Assembly (NCBI RefSeq): GCF_018612875.1
Contig: NZ_JAGGRI010000009.1
Coordinates: 1-64,000 of the forward strand
Length of the DNA stretch: 64,000 bases
Direction: 5' to 3'
Source: Lysobacter sp. ISL-50
Lineage (GTDB): Bacteria > Pseudomonadota > Gammaproteobacteria > Xanthomonadales > Xanthomonadaceae
Positions 42,336 to 53,047 of this stretch are shown in pieces (position 1 is the stretch's first letter; each line of letters begins with the position of its first letter). Under the pieces are notes generated by a model. The model did not search any database. It saw nothing but the letters and a program-made list of their open reading frames with translations, and was not told where the DNA came from. The translations under genes and the position numbers were made by a program.

Positions 42336-42809
42336 TCAGCTCAGTTCGAAACCGAATCCGTAGATAGCGATGGCGACCAAGCCCACCAGTACCGTCAACA
42401 GCGCCAGCGCGGCCAGCGCACCGACACCGGCGGCGGCCCAGTTGGAACGCATCGGCAATCCGGCCGAGACCCGCGCGGCGATCGCATCGCCCTGGGTGTG
42501 CTTCATCCAGTAACCGACCGCGAGCATTTGCGGAATCAGATACACGATGCCGGGCACCTGCTCGGGCAGCAGCATCGACAGCACCACCACGACGATCATG
42601 CCCGCCAGCCCGGACCAGCGCGCCTTGCGCGCCAGATCGAACTGGCCCAATGCGGCGTGATTCATCGCCAGCACCCAGCCGCCGGCGAGGACCGACCCCA
42701 GGAAGGTCGCGACATAGATTCCGCTGGTGCGGAACAAGGGACGGCCGGTATCGGCTGCCACGTCCACCACGGCGGCGGCGGGGGCTTCGTAGGGGTTGTT
42801 TGAGTCCAT
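42336..42809 (-). CDS. membrane protein, tandem paralogue 2
   Basis: 157 aa, four membrane helices, N-terminus MDSNNPYEAPAAA, with GRPLFRTSGIYVATFLGSVL and MNHAALGQFD at the positions seen in its neighbours. The NPYEAP start is common in small xanthomonad membrane proteins. Confidence 0.7.
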   Translation of the reverse strand: MDSNNPYEAPAAAVVDVAADTGRPLFRTSGIYVATFLGSVLAGGWVLAMNHAALGQFDLARKARWSGLAGMIVVVVLSMLLPEQVPGIVYLIPQMLAVGYWMKHTQGDAIAARVSAGLPMRSNWAAAGVGALAALALLTVLVGLVAIAIYGFGFELS

Positions 42810-42929
42810 TCGTGTCTTCTCCAGAAGAACCTCGCGCCGATGCGCGAGGCAGATAGCCGCGTCCAGATTAACGCGTCGGCCCGGCGGGCGTCTTCGGGCC
42901 GGGCATGGCTGTCGCCAGCTTCCGCAACG

Positions 42930-43445
42930 TCAAGCCCATTTATGAGCGCGGGAAAAAACCAGCTGATCGAGCCCAAACCGAAGCACGACATAGCCCAGCG
43001 CCCACAACAGCCATGCCGCCAACACCATCGCCGCGGCGTGCCAGCCCGGGCGCGTGGGATATCCGGCCGAGGCAAGCGCCTTCATCGAACGGCCTTGCGC
43101 CGTCGCCGCCCAGGCCAGCGCGATCAACGGCTGCGCGATCAACGCAACGGCCATGACCCATGCGATATCGCCGCCGAAATACGACATGTTCAGCACAAGC
43201 AGCATGGTCAGGATCAGGAAACTGCCGGGCGCGATCACCAGCACGGACGCGACACCGGTCAACCATGCCGCGCGGCGACGCCCCAAGGCCGCGTAGTTGC
43301 ACGCGATCATCAGCCCGCTGGCCATCAGCCCCGCGAACAGGCCAGCGGTGCCGATGGCGATCAGGCCGAACAACGGCCGGCCCGCGCCGAACAGCCGCTC
43401 GGCGAGGGCGGCGACGGGGGATCGATGAGGAATAGCGGCGTCCAT
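42930..43445 (-). CDS. membrane protein, tandem paralogue 3
   Basis: 171 aa, four membrane helices. GRPLFGLIAIGTAGLFAGL and CNYAALGRRRAAWL match paralogues 1 and 2. A Cys-free C-terminal tail ends FSRAHKWA. Confidence 0.7.
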   Translation of the reverse strand: MDAAIPHRSPVAALAERLFGAGRPLFGLIAIGTAGLFAGLMASGLMIACNYAALGRRRAAWLTGVASVLVIAPGSFLILTMLLVLNMSYFGGDIAWVMAVALIAQPLIALAWAATAQGRSMKALASAGYPTRPGWHAAAMVLAAWLLWALGYVVLRFGLDQLVFSRAHKWA

Positions 43446-43594
43446 TCGCGTTTCTCCTGAAGAATCGCCGGCCGCAACGGCCGGTCGAGCGCCAAGCGTC
43501 GCGCAAGCAGATTAGCGCGGCGGCGACCGGCTCGCATCCGCCCACGCGCGGCAGCGCCGGGACGCGACGCTCCGGCGGCGCGCGCCCAAAACGA

Positions 43595-43620
43595 AACAGG
43601 CCCCGTTTCCGGGGCCTGTT
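43595..43620 (-). terminator. rpoD terminator
   Basis: AACAGGCCCC and GGGGCCTGTT form a perfect 10-bp stem around GTTTCC, followed on the minus strand by TCGTTTT. Lies 24 bases past the rpoD stop. Confidence 0.88.
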
Positions 43621-43643
43621 GCTTGTTGCTTATCCGCGCGGGA

Positions 43644-45509
<1,866 letters not shown>

Positions 45510-45549
45510 GGGCTGCGCCACCGCGCTATTGAGGGTAGGGAACGCTCCA

Positions 45550-45558
45550 GTATAGCAG
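45550..45558 (-). promoter_or_regulatory. extended -10 promoter candidate for rpoD
   Basis: On the minus strand TGCTATACT, a TGn extended -10, 40 bases upstream of the rpoD start. No good -35 box. Confidence 0.5.
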
Positions 45559-45603
45559 GTCCGGGCGGCCCGACCGGGACTACGCGGCGGGGCAGCGGTC
45601 GGA

Positions 45604-46044
45604 TCAGGACCGGAGGAGAAAGGTGACCGGGCCGTCGTTGACCAGGCTGACGACCATATGGGCGCCGAACCGGCCGGTTTCCACCCCCGCGGGGTGACGT
45701 TGCCGGCAGGTTTCGACTAAACGGTTGAATATCGGTTCAGCCAGCCCCGGGGCGGCGGCCGTGCTGAAGCCCGGACGCATCCCGCTGCTGGTGTCGGCGG
45801 CCAGGGTGAACTGGCTGACCAACAACAGCCCCCCGCCGGTATCGGCCAGGGCCCGGTTCATGCGTCCGGCCTCATCGGCAAATACACGGTATCCGAGCAG
45901 CCGTTCGGCCATGCGCGTGATCTGGGGTTCACCGTCGCCCGGTTCAACCCCGACCAGGGCCAACAGGCCCGGGCCAATCGCGCCGACGGTTTCGCCTTCG
46001 ACCACCACGCGGGCCTGGGTCACGCGCTGGATGAGGCTGAGCAT
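45604..46044 (-). CDS. dtd: D-aminoacyl-tRNA deacylase
   Basis: 146 aa. [21 protein letters not shown] is the SQxxLxAD-type active-site loop (split here by the rule on length: LLLVSQFTL, then [12 protein letters not shown]); [13 protein letters not shown] is the GPVT motif at the end. Removes wrongly attached D-amino acids from tRNA. Same strand as rpoD. Confidence 0.95.
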   Translation of the reverse strand: MLSLIQRVTQARVVVEGETVGAIGPGLLALVGVEPGDGEPQITRMAERLLGYRVFADEAGRMNRALADTGGGLLLVSQFTLAADTSSGMRPGFSTAAAPGLAEPIFNRLVETCRQRHPAGVETGRFGAHMVVSLVNDGPVTFLLRS

Positions 46045-46176
46045 GCGGCGGCGATCGCGATGTGTCGGGGAACGTCATTGTAAAGCCTGCATCGCGCCGG
46101 CTTCTGCGCTCTACCGTCAGCGAACCGGTTCAAGCGGCGGCGCGGGCGCGCAAACCGCAGCGGCTACACTCGCGGC

Positions 46177-47097
46177 ATGACCCGATTCGCCGCCCGCCTG
46201 CTGTACTTTTTCGCCGGTCTGATCGGCCGCCTGCCCTGGTCCTGGCAGATGCGGCTGGGGGACGCCATCGCCGCCCTGTGGCAGCGCCGCGACGCGCGCG
46301 AAAGCCGGGTGGTCCGGGTCAATCTGGCGCTGGCCTATCCCGAGCTGCTGGCGGCCGAACGCGAGCAGTGGCAGCGCGCGATCATGCGCACCACCGCCCG
46401 GCAGGCGGTGGAGACCCTGCGCCTGTGGACCCGGCCGCATGCGGAAAATCTGCGTCTGCTGCGCGAGCAGCACGGCACCGAGCTGTTCGACGCGGCCCTG
46501 GCCTCGGGCAAGGGCCTGATCGTGGCCGCGCCGCACTACGGCAACTGGGAACTGCTGAACCAGTGGCTGGCCTGGCGCACACCGCTGGCGATCCTGTACC
46601 GGCCGCCGGAATCGGCGGTGGGCGAAGCCTTCCTGAACCTGGTCCGCGCCGATACCGACGCGCAACGCGTGACCCAGGTGCGCGCCGAAGGCGCCGCGGT
46701 GCGCCAGCTGTGGAAGCGCCTGAGCGCCGGCGGCGTGGTCGGCATCCTGCCCGACCAACAGCCCAAGGCCGGCGACGGCGAGTTCGCGCCGTTCTTCGCC
46801 GTGCCGGCGCTGACCATGACCCTGCTCGGCCGCCTCGCCGAACGCACCGGCGCGACGGTGCTGTTCGCCTACTGCGAACGCATCGACACCCACACGGACA
46901 ATCCCGGCTTCGCGCTGCGCATCGAGGCCGCGCCCGAAGGCATCGCCGATACCGATCCGCAGCACGCCTGCGACGTGCTCAACGCCGCGGTCGAGCGCAT
47001 CGCGCGGCGTGATCCGGCGCAATACCAGTGGACCTACAAACGCTATACGCTGCGTCCTTCCGGCAACGGCGAAGACAATCCTTATCGGAGCGGATAG
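46177..47097 (+). CDS. LpxL/HtrB-family lysophospholipid acyltransferase
   Basis: 306 aa. One N-terminal membrane anchor (LLYFFAGLIGRLPWSW) and the catalytic H-x4-E in AAPHYGNWELLN, then GILPDQQPKAGDG. This is the family that adds secondary acyl chains to lipid A at the inner membrane. Which chain cannot be told from sequence alone. Confidence 0.88.
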   Translation: MTRFAARLLYFFAGLIGRLPWSWQMRLGDAIAALWQRRDARESRVVRVNLALAYPELLAAEREQWQRAIMRTTARQAVETLRLWTRPHAENLRLLREQHGTELFDAALASGKGLIVAAPHYGNWELLNQWLAWRTPLAILYRPPESAVGEAFLNLVRADTDAQRVTQVRAEGAAVRQLWKRLSAGGVVGILPDQQPKAGDGEFAPFFAVPALTMTLLGRLAERTGATVLFAYCERIDTHTDNPGFALRIEAAPEGIADTDPQHACDVLNAAVERIARRDPAQYQWTYKRYTLRPSGNGEDNPYRSG

Positions 47098-47126
47098 GGC
47101 GCCCGCCGGCTTCGACAAGGATGCAC

Positions 47127-48650
47127 ATGCGATCGCACCGGCCCACTTCCGCACGACTGATCCGCCCCTTTCTGCTCGCCGCCGGCCTGTCCGCGGCCCT
47201 GCTGGGCCTGCCCTCGCCGCCGGCCGCCGCCGCCGAACCGGTCGGCGCCACCGCTTCGGCCGAGGAGCAGTCCGCGGTCAATGCGATCGCCGGCGTCTGG
47301 ACCCGCTACGCCGGCCAGATGGAACGCCACGACCCGGCCGCCGCCGACGCGATCGCCGAATCCACCGTGCGCCACTACGCCTTCCTGCGCGATGCCGCGC
47401 TGTACGCCTCGCCCGAACAACTGCAGCGTTTGCCCGCGGCCGACCGCCTGACCGTCTACGGTCTGCGCGCGCGCCACGACGCCGACGCGCTGGCGGCCTG
47501 GGACGGCCGCCGCACCTATCGCGAATGCATCGGCCTGCACCTGTGCGATGCGCCGATGACGCTGTCGCCCAGCGGCGGCGTCTATCCGATGCTGAGCCAC
47601 GTGGCGATGATCGACCGCGACCGCGCGCTCGGCGAAATCAAGCCGCAGACCGACAAGCGCTACGCCTTCGGCCCGGAGTTCGCGCGCGAGGACGGGCGCT
47701 GGAAAGTCCGCCCGGAACGCAACGCCGAGCAGTTGTCCGAGCTGATGAACCTGCTGTCGGAACAAGCCGGCGGCGAGACCGGGATGATGCAGTTCCTGCT
47801 CGGCACCTCGTTCGGCGCGCAGTACGCCGCCGCGCCGCTGGACACGCTGAAACAACCCTTGCGCGACGATGCCGCCGCGCGCGGCCGCTTGGACGGCCAG
47901 TGGCCGGACTACGCCGCCATCCGCGAGACGGTGCTGGCCGCGCTCGCGCACAAGGCCGAGGACGGCGAGCCGCTGGCGCAGTTCATCTACGGCCATGCGC
48001 TGTACGCCGGCGATGCCGAGCGCAAGATCGCGCCGGACCAGGAACGCGGCCTGGCGATGATGCAGCGCGCCAGCGACGCCGGCCATGTCGATGCCTCGGT
48101 GGCCCTGGCCCAGACCATGCTCGACACCGGCCCCGACCAATCGTTTTCGAGCGTGCCGGCGGCGACGCTGCGGCGCGCGCTGCCGTACATCCGCAGCGGC
48201 GCCGATGCCGGCGACGTGTGGTCGATGACGATCTATGCGCAGTTGCTGCAGGACGGCGCGGCCGGACTGGCGCGCAACTGCACCGAGTCCGCCGACTGGC
48301 GGCGCAAGGCCGAAGAGGCGGGGCTGGAGTTCGCCCGCAACGATCGGGTCTGGGTGCTGGCGACCTGCGCCGAGCCGAGTCAGCGCGATCCGAAACAAGC
48401 CCTGGCGCTGGCCCGGCCGATGATCAAGCAGCGCGCCAAGCTCAGCAGCGGCAACCTGGACACGGTAGCCGCCGTCTACGCCGCCAACGGCGACTTCGCC
48501 CAGGCCGTGCGTTTCCAGCAACTGGCGATCAAGCGGCTGGAGCCGGACATCGACGCGCGCGATCGCGAACGCATCCACGCGCGCCTGAGCCTTTATCAGC
48601 AAAGACGCGACTACACTGACCAGGAAACCTCTTTCACGGTCGAGCGATGA
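47127..48650 (+). CDS. secreted protein with Sel1-like repeats
   Basis: 507 aa from ATG 47127 (AAGG six bases upstream). Signal peptide with IRPFLLAAGLSAALLGL and a cut after PPAAAAEP. The second half has Sel1-like helical pairs (LAQFIYGHALYAGDAE, DVWSMTIYAQLLQDGAAGLA), often used for protein binding. The N-terminal half is not recognised. Overlaps the next gene by 4 bases, though the two may be functionally unrelated. Confidence 0.75.
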   Translation: MRSHRPTSARLIRPFLLAAGLSAALLGLPSPPAAAAEPVGATASAEEQSAVNAIAGVWTRYAGQMERHDPAAADAIAESTVRHYAFLRDAALYASPEQLQRLPAADRLTVYGLRARHDADALAAWDGRRTYRECIGLHLCDAPMTLSPSGGVYPMLSHVAMIDRDRALGEIKPQTDKRYAFGPEFAREDGRWKVRPERNAEQLSELMNLLSEQAGGETGMMQFLLGTSFGAQYAAAPLDTLKQPLRDDAAARGRLDGQWPDYAAIRETVLAALAHKAEDGEPLAQFIYGHALYAGDAERKIAPDQERGLAMMQRASDAGHVDASVALAQTMLDTGPDQSFSSVPAATLRRALPYIRSGADAGDVWSMTIYAQLLQDGAAGLARNCTESADWRRKAEEAGLEFARNDRVWVLATCAEPSQRDPKQALALARPMIKQRAKLSSGNLDTVAAVYAANGDFAQAVRFQQLAIKRLEPDIDARDRERIHARLSLYQQRRDYTDQETSFTVER

Positions 48651-49345
48651 CACCTGTTCCGCCGCAACGCGACGACACCCACGCAGTACCGGCGCCGGCC
48701 ACGGCGGACGCCACCGCATCGCCTCGCGACGACGCCGATGCAGCCGCGGACAGCGCCGGCGTCGAAGCGCGGCCGCCGCCGCATGCGAACGCCGGCGCGC
48801 AGCCGTCGGGCGATCAGCACGCGCCTGAGCGCGAGCCGGGCGATGCCGCGCCGGCCGCCGCCGCGTCACCCAACAGCGACTGGCAACGCCTGCCGGCGCG
48901 CGCGATCCCGCTGTGCACGATCGACATCAGCCTGGCGCTGGCGCTGGTGGCCGGCATCGCCGGCACCGTGCTGGGCGTGCTGGTGATCGGCAAGTTCGTC
49001 GCCCTGGCCAGCGGCCTGACCGGCGCGCTGTTCGGCGCCGGCATCGGCATGTGGATCGGCTTCCGCCGCTATCGCAACACCTTGTGGCGCCTGGACGAAC
49101 ACGGCTTCGCGGTGCGCCGCGGCGTGGCCTGGCGGCGCGAGACGCTGGTGCCGCTGACGCGCGTGCAGCACCTGGACCTCAAGCACGGCCCGCTGCAGCG
49201 CATGCGCGGGCTGGCGACGCTGGTGGTGCACACCGCCGGCACCCGCCACAGCGCGGTGGCGATCGATCACCTCGACGCCGACGACGCCCAACGCCTGCGC
49301 GAACGCCTGGGCCGCCAGCTCGATCACGAGGACGACGAGGCCTGA
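48647..49345 (+). CDS. bacterial PH-domain membrane protein, YdbS-like
   Basis: 232 aa. A long Pro/Ala/Asp-rich cytosolic lead (1-80), two membrane helices (SLALALVAGIAGTVLGVLVI, VALASGLTGALFGAGIGMWI) and a bPH2 domain (RRETLVPLTRVQHLDLKHGP). YdbS proteins pair with YdbT, exactly as here with the next gene (TGATG). Confidence 0.82.
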   Translation: MTPVPPQRDDTHAVPAPATADATASPRDDADAAADSAGVEARPPPHANAGAQPSGDQHAPEREPGDAAPAAAASPNSDWQRLPARAIPLCTIDISLALALVAGIAGTVLGVLVIGKFVALASGLTGALFGAGIGMWIGFRRYRNTLWRLDEHGFAVRRGVAWRRETLVPLTRVQHLDLKHGPLQRMRGLATLVVHTAGTRHSAVAIDHLDADDAQRLRERLGRQLDHEDDEA

Positions 49346-50904
49346 TGAGCGCGTCCGAGCTCGATCGCCCGTCCGCCGATCCGCAACGCCCGCCGGTCGC
49401 CGCCGCGGGCGCGCACGCGAACCGGCGCGCGTCCGAACCGGTAGCCGACCGCCGCCTGCATCCGATGTCGTGGCTGTTCGTGCTGATCCAGCACCTCAAG
49501 CAATACATCGTGCCCTTGCTGGTGCTGGTGTTCGTCGGCCGCGGCGACCGCAACGAGCTGTGGTCGCTGGTCGGCGTGGCGCTGCTGGTGCTGGCCGCGT
49601 TGTGGCGGTACGCGACCTATCGCTACGGCGTCGGCGCCAGCGGGCTGGTGGTGCGCAGCGGCTTGTTCACCCGCAACCTGCGGGTGATTCCGTTCGTGCG
49701 CATCCAGAACGTCGCCGTGCATCAGACCGTGCTGCACCGGCTGTTCGGCGTGGCCGAGGTGCGGTTGGAATCGGCCGGCAGCAAGGAACACGAAGCGCAG
49801 ATGCGCGTGCTCAAGCTGGCCGACGCGATGGCGCTGGAAACGCTGGTGCGCCGGCGCGGCGACAGCCCCGCCGACGCGGCGGAAGAACGCGTGGACACGC
49901 TGCTGCGGCTGTCGCCGCTGGAAGTGCTGCGGCTGGGACTGGTCTCCAACGGCGGCCTGGTGCTGGCCGGCGCCGGCCTGGCCGCGGCGATGCAGATGCT
50001 GCCGGATTTCAACGGCCGCATTCCCGAACGCGTGCTGCGCCGCGGCGCCAACTGGCTGCTCGGCCAGCTCGGCGGCTATCAACTCGACGCGCTCGGCTAC
50101 GTGCTGCTGGCGGCGGGCGCGATCGCCTTCGTCGCCGCCGCGCTGAAGCTGCTGTCGGTGACCCTGGCGCTGCTGCGTTACTACGGTTTCGAACTCAGCG
50201 AACAAGGCCGCCGGCTCACCGCCGAGCGCGGCCTGCTCGGACGCTGGCGCACCACCGTGCCGCGCCGGCGCATCCAGGCCTGGACACTGGAGGAAGGCCT
50301 GCTGCACCGGCTGGTCAAACGCCGCCGGCTGGCGGTGGACACGGTCGGCGCGGACGGGCACGAAGAAGGGCGCGCGCTCAAGGAGCTGGCGCCGATCGCC
50401 ACACCCGCCGCCTGTGCCGCACTGGTCGCCCACCTGCTGCCGCGCGCGGGCTGGGACGCGCTGCAATGGCGGCCGCTGCCCAAGGCGGTGTGGTGGCGGA
50501 TGTTCCTGCCCGATGTGCCGTGGACTGTGTTGGCGACGTTCGCGCTGTACTGGCAGGTCGGCGGCGGGTGCCTGCTCGCCTTGCTGTGGCTGCCGTGGGC
50601 GGCGTTCAAGGCGCAGCGGCGCGCGCGCCGGATCGGCTACGCGCTCAACGGCGAACTGATCGCGGTGCGCGAGGGCTGGTGGCATCGCTACTGGCGCTTC
50701 GCCGAACTCGACAAACTGCAGGCCCTGCAGATCACCCGCTCGCCGATCGACCTGCGCTGCGGCACCGCGACCCTGTGGCTGGACACCGCCGGCGCCACCG
50801 CGATGGGCCCGGCGCTGCGCATCCGCTTTCTGCCGGACGACGAAGCGCGGCGGATCTACGAACGATTGTCGGCATCGCTGGCGAAGCGGCCGCTGCGCTG
50901 GTGA
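49345..50904 (+). CDS. bacterial PH-domain membrane protein, YdbT-like
   Basis: 519 aa. Several membrane helices with bPH2 domains between (RNLRVIPFVRIQNVAVHQTV, VPRRRIQAWTLEEGLL, AELDKLQALQITRSPIDL), the YdbT arrangement. A Pro/Arg-rich N-terminus precedes helix 1. YdbS/YdbT are thought to aid membrane or lipid homeostasis; this is family knowledge, not shown here. Confidence 0.85.
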   Translation: MSASELDRPSADPQRPPVAAAGAHANRRASEPVADRRLHPMSWLFVLIQHLKQYIVPLLVLVFVGRGDRNELWSLVGVALLVLAALWRYATYRYGVGASGLVVRSGLFTRNLRVIPFVRIQNVAVHQTVLHRLFGVAEVRLESAGSKEHEAQMRVLKLADAMALETLVRRRGDSPADAAEERVDTLLRLSPLEVLRLGLVSNGGLVLAGAGLAAAMQMLPDFNGRIPERVLRRGANWLLGQLGGYQLDALGYVLLAAGAIAFVAAALKLLSVTLALLRYYGFELSEQGRRLTAERGLLGRWRTTVPRRRIQAWTLEEGLLHRLVKRRRLAVDTVGADGHEEGRALKELAPIATPAACAALVAHLLPRAGWDALQWRPLPKAVWWRMFLPDVPWTVLATFALYWQVGGGCLLALLWLPWAAFKAQRRARRIGYALNGELIAVREGWWHRYWRFAELDKLQALQITRSPIDLRCGTATLWLDTAGATAMGPALRIRFLPDDEARRIYERLSASLAKRPLRW

Positions 50905-50923
50905 CCGCGGTCTCGCGCCGCGC

Positions 50924-51994
50924 TCAGCCGCCCCATCCCCAATAGCCCAGCTCGCGCCGGATCTGCAGCGCGCGCAGCCACGACGACAGCGGCTTGGCGC
51001 GCAAGGCGCCGAGCTTGCCGGCGAGCAAGTCCTCGGTCGCCGCGATCACCCGCTCCGACGAGCGCCCGTCGCGATACGGATGGATGGCGTCGGCGTAGGC
51101 GTCGATCGCCGCCTGCAGTTCCGGGCTCGGCATGAAGGCGTGTTCGAGCTGCTCGCCGAGCCGGGCCGGATCGTCGAAATCGAGCATGTGCGGCTTGGGC
51201 GCGCGATTGCGGAAGGTGACCACCGGTTTGCGCTGGACCACGAACTCGGACACCACCGAGGTGGTATCGGCCACCAGCACGTCGGCCGCGCGCTGCGCCG
51301 CGATCAGGTCCTCGGTTTCCACGAAGGTCGCGTTCGGCCCGGACAAGGCGCGGTAGCGATCGAACCACTCCGGCGCGCACTTGGGATGCAGGGTCAACAG
51401 CCAGTAGCGCTCGCCCTCGGCGACCTGGGCCTGGATCGCCTCGAACAGATGCGGCGCGGCGCTCAGCCGCTCGGTGAAGGTCGAAGCGAACAACACCACC
51501 GGCCGGCGCCCGGCCAGGCGGCGCCAGCGCGCCGAGCCTCCGTCGTCGTCGCGGAACAGGGGATCGAGCTTGGGCCAGCCGGTTTCGACCACGGCGAAAT
51601 GCCCGGCCTGCGCGGCCAGGGCGCGGAACGGCGCGGTGGTGGCCGGGCCTTGCGTGCAATACAGATCGAACAGGCCGCGCACGCGGAAATGGCCGCGCGC
51701 GTCCTCGCGTTTTTCGACGTTGAAGCCATGGAACAACTGCACCTTGGCCCCGGCCACGAACGGCGGCACCCAGTTGGCGGCGCTGAATACCGCGCGCGGC
51801 TTCAACGCGACCGCGGCGCGCAGACCGGCCTTGCCCGGTTCGAGCATGCGCACCGGCGCGGCCAGTTGCGAGGCCGCGGCGCCGTCGGCGAACCAGGCGT
51901 GGGCGACGTGTCCGGCCGCGTGCAGCGCCTGCGCCAGCGGCTGCAGGATCGGCAGCGCGTAGCGTTCGGTCGCGAAAAGCAGGTAGTCGGACAT
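50924..51994 (-). CDS. CDP-glycerol-type glycero-/glycosyltransferase
   Basis: 356 aa from ATG 51994; the longer reading to 52084 lies across the inverted repeat. Motifs HGFNVEKREDA and ADVLVADTTSVVSEFVVQRKP resemble the TagB/TagF CDP-glycerol transferase fold. In Gram-negative bacteria such enzymes take part in polysaccharide or LPS modification. Substrate unknown. Divergent from the WaaE-like gene. Confidence 0.75.
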   Translation of the reverse strand: MSDYLLFATERYALPILQPLAQALHAAGHVAHAWFADGAAASQLAAPVRMLEPGKAGLRAAVALKPRAVFSAANWVPPFVAGAKVQLFHGFNVEKREDARGHFRVRGLFDLYCTQGPATTAPFRALAAQAGHFAVVETGWPKLDPLFRDDDGGSARWRRLAGRRPVVLFASTFTERLSAAPHLFEAIQAQVAEGERYWLLTLHPKCAPEWFDRYRALSGPNATFVETEDLIAAQRAADVLVADTTSVVSEFVVQRKPVVTFRNRAPKPHMLDFDDPARLGEQLEHAFMPSPELQAAIDAYADAIHPYRDGRSSERVIAATEDLLAGKLGALRAKPLSSWLRALQIRRELGYWGWGG

Positions 51995-52051
51995 GGGTAG
52001 GCCGGTTGGGTGGGGGGCGCGCGGGATTATCGGGTAGAAGGGCGTAGGAAC

Positions 52052-52129
52052 GAGTGCAGAGGAGTGAGGAGTGAGTAAAAGCAAAGCTCGAGGCTCCGGC
52101 CTTTACTCACTCCTCACTCCTCTGCACTC
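52052..52129. repeat. 28-bp perfect inverted repeat
   Basis: GAGTGCAGAGGAGTGAGGAG (first 20 of 28) at 52052-52079 is copied inverted at 52102-52129, with a 22-base loop. It lies in the divergent region between two glycan genes and would give a very stable hairpin in either leader RNA. Confidence 0.8.
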
Positions 52130-52219
52130 ATTCCTCCCCCTCACTCCCCAAACCCGGCGCTATCCTTGCCAAGCCCCCCGCCCTGCCGGATCGCCGCCAT
52201 CGACACGCCCCGCCCCGCC

Positions 52220-53038
52220 ATGGATGCCACCGAGCCCGCGCGCGTGCGCGTATCGGCCTGCATCATCGCCTTCAACGAGGCCGACCGGATCGGCGACTGC
52301 CTGAGTTCGCTGGCGTTCTGCGACGAAATCGTGGTGGTGGATTCCAATTCCTCCGACGCCACCGTCGCCATCGCCCACGCCGCCGGCGCGCATGTGCTGC
52401 AGCGGCGATTCGACGGCTTTCGCAGCCAGAAGCAGTACGCGATCGAACAGGCCGCGCACGACTGGGTGCTGTGCCTGGACGCCGACGAACGCGTCAGCGA
52501 TGCGATGCGCGCGTCGATCCTGGCCGCGCGCGATCGCGGCTTCGCCGACGCGGCCGGCTATCGTTTCGCCCGGCTGTCGGATTACTTCGGCCGCTTTCTG
52601 CGCCACGGCAACGCCTATCCCGACCGCGTGCTGCGCCTGTTCGACCGCCGCCGCGGCGGCTGGCGCGGCAAGCGCGAAGTGCACGAGGCCGCCAGCGTCG
52701 ACGGCGCGGTCGTCACCCTGGGCGGCGACCTGATCCACTACCCGTATCGCTCCCTGGAACAGCAACTGGCCAAGACCGAGCGCTACGCGCGCATGATGGC
52801 CGAGCACGATCACGCGCGCGGCAAGCGCGCGACGCTGGCCAAGCTGGTGCTGGCGCCGGCCTGGCGGTTCTGGCGCGGCTATGTGCTGCGCGGCGGCTTT
52901 CTCGACGGCTGGCACGGCCTGATCTATGCCTATGTGCGCGCCAACTACGTGCGGCAGAAGACCATCATGCTGTGGATGCTGCAGCACGGGCAGCCGGTGA
53001 CCACACCCAAACGCGACGACGATACGACGGCGGGATAA
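52220..53038 (+). CDS. WaaE/KdtX-like family 2 glycosyltransferase
   Basis: 272 aa from ATG 52220 (a TTG at 52166 is less likely). GT2 motifs: SACIIAFNEADRIGDCL, VVVDSNSSD (NDP-sugar D-x-D region), CLDADERV. Closest in layout to WaaE/KdtX enzymes that add a hexose to the inner LPS core. A conserved C-terminal helical domain ends in LWMLQHGQP. Confidence 0.85.
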   Translation: MDATEPARVRVSACIIAFNEADRIGDCLSSLAFCDEIVVVDSNSSDATVAIAHAAGAHVLQRRFDGFRSQKQYAIEQAAHDWVLCLDADERVSDAMRASILAARDRGFADAAGYRFARLSDYFGRFLRHGNAYPDRVLRLFDRRRGGWRGKREVHEAASVDGAVVTLGGDLIHYPYRSLEQQLAKTERYARMMAEHDHARGKRATLAKLVLAPAWRFWRGYVLRGGFLDGWHGLIYAYVRANYVRQKTIMLWMLQHGQPVTTPKRDDDTTAG

Positions 53039-53047
53039 GCGCGGCGG

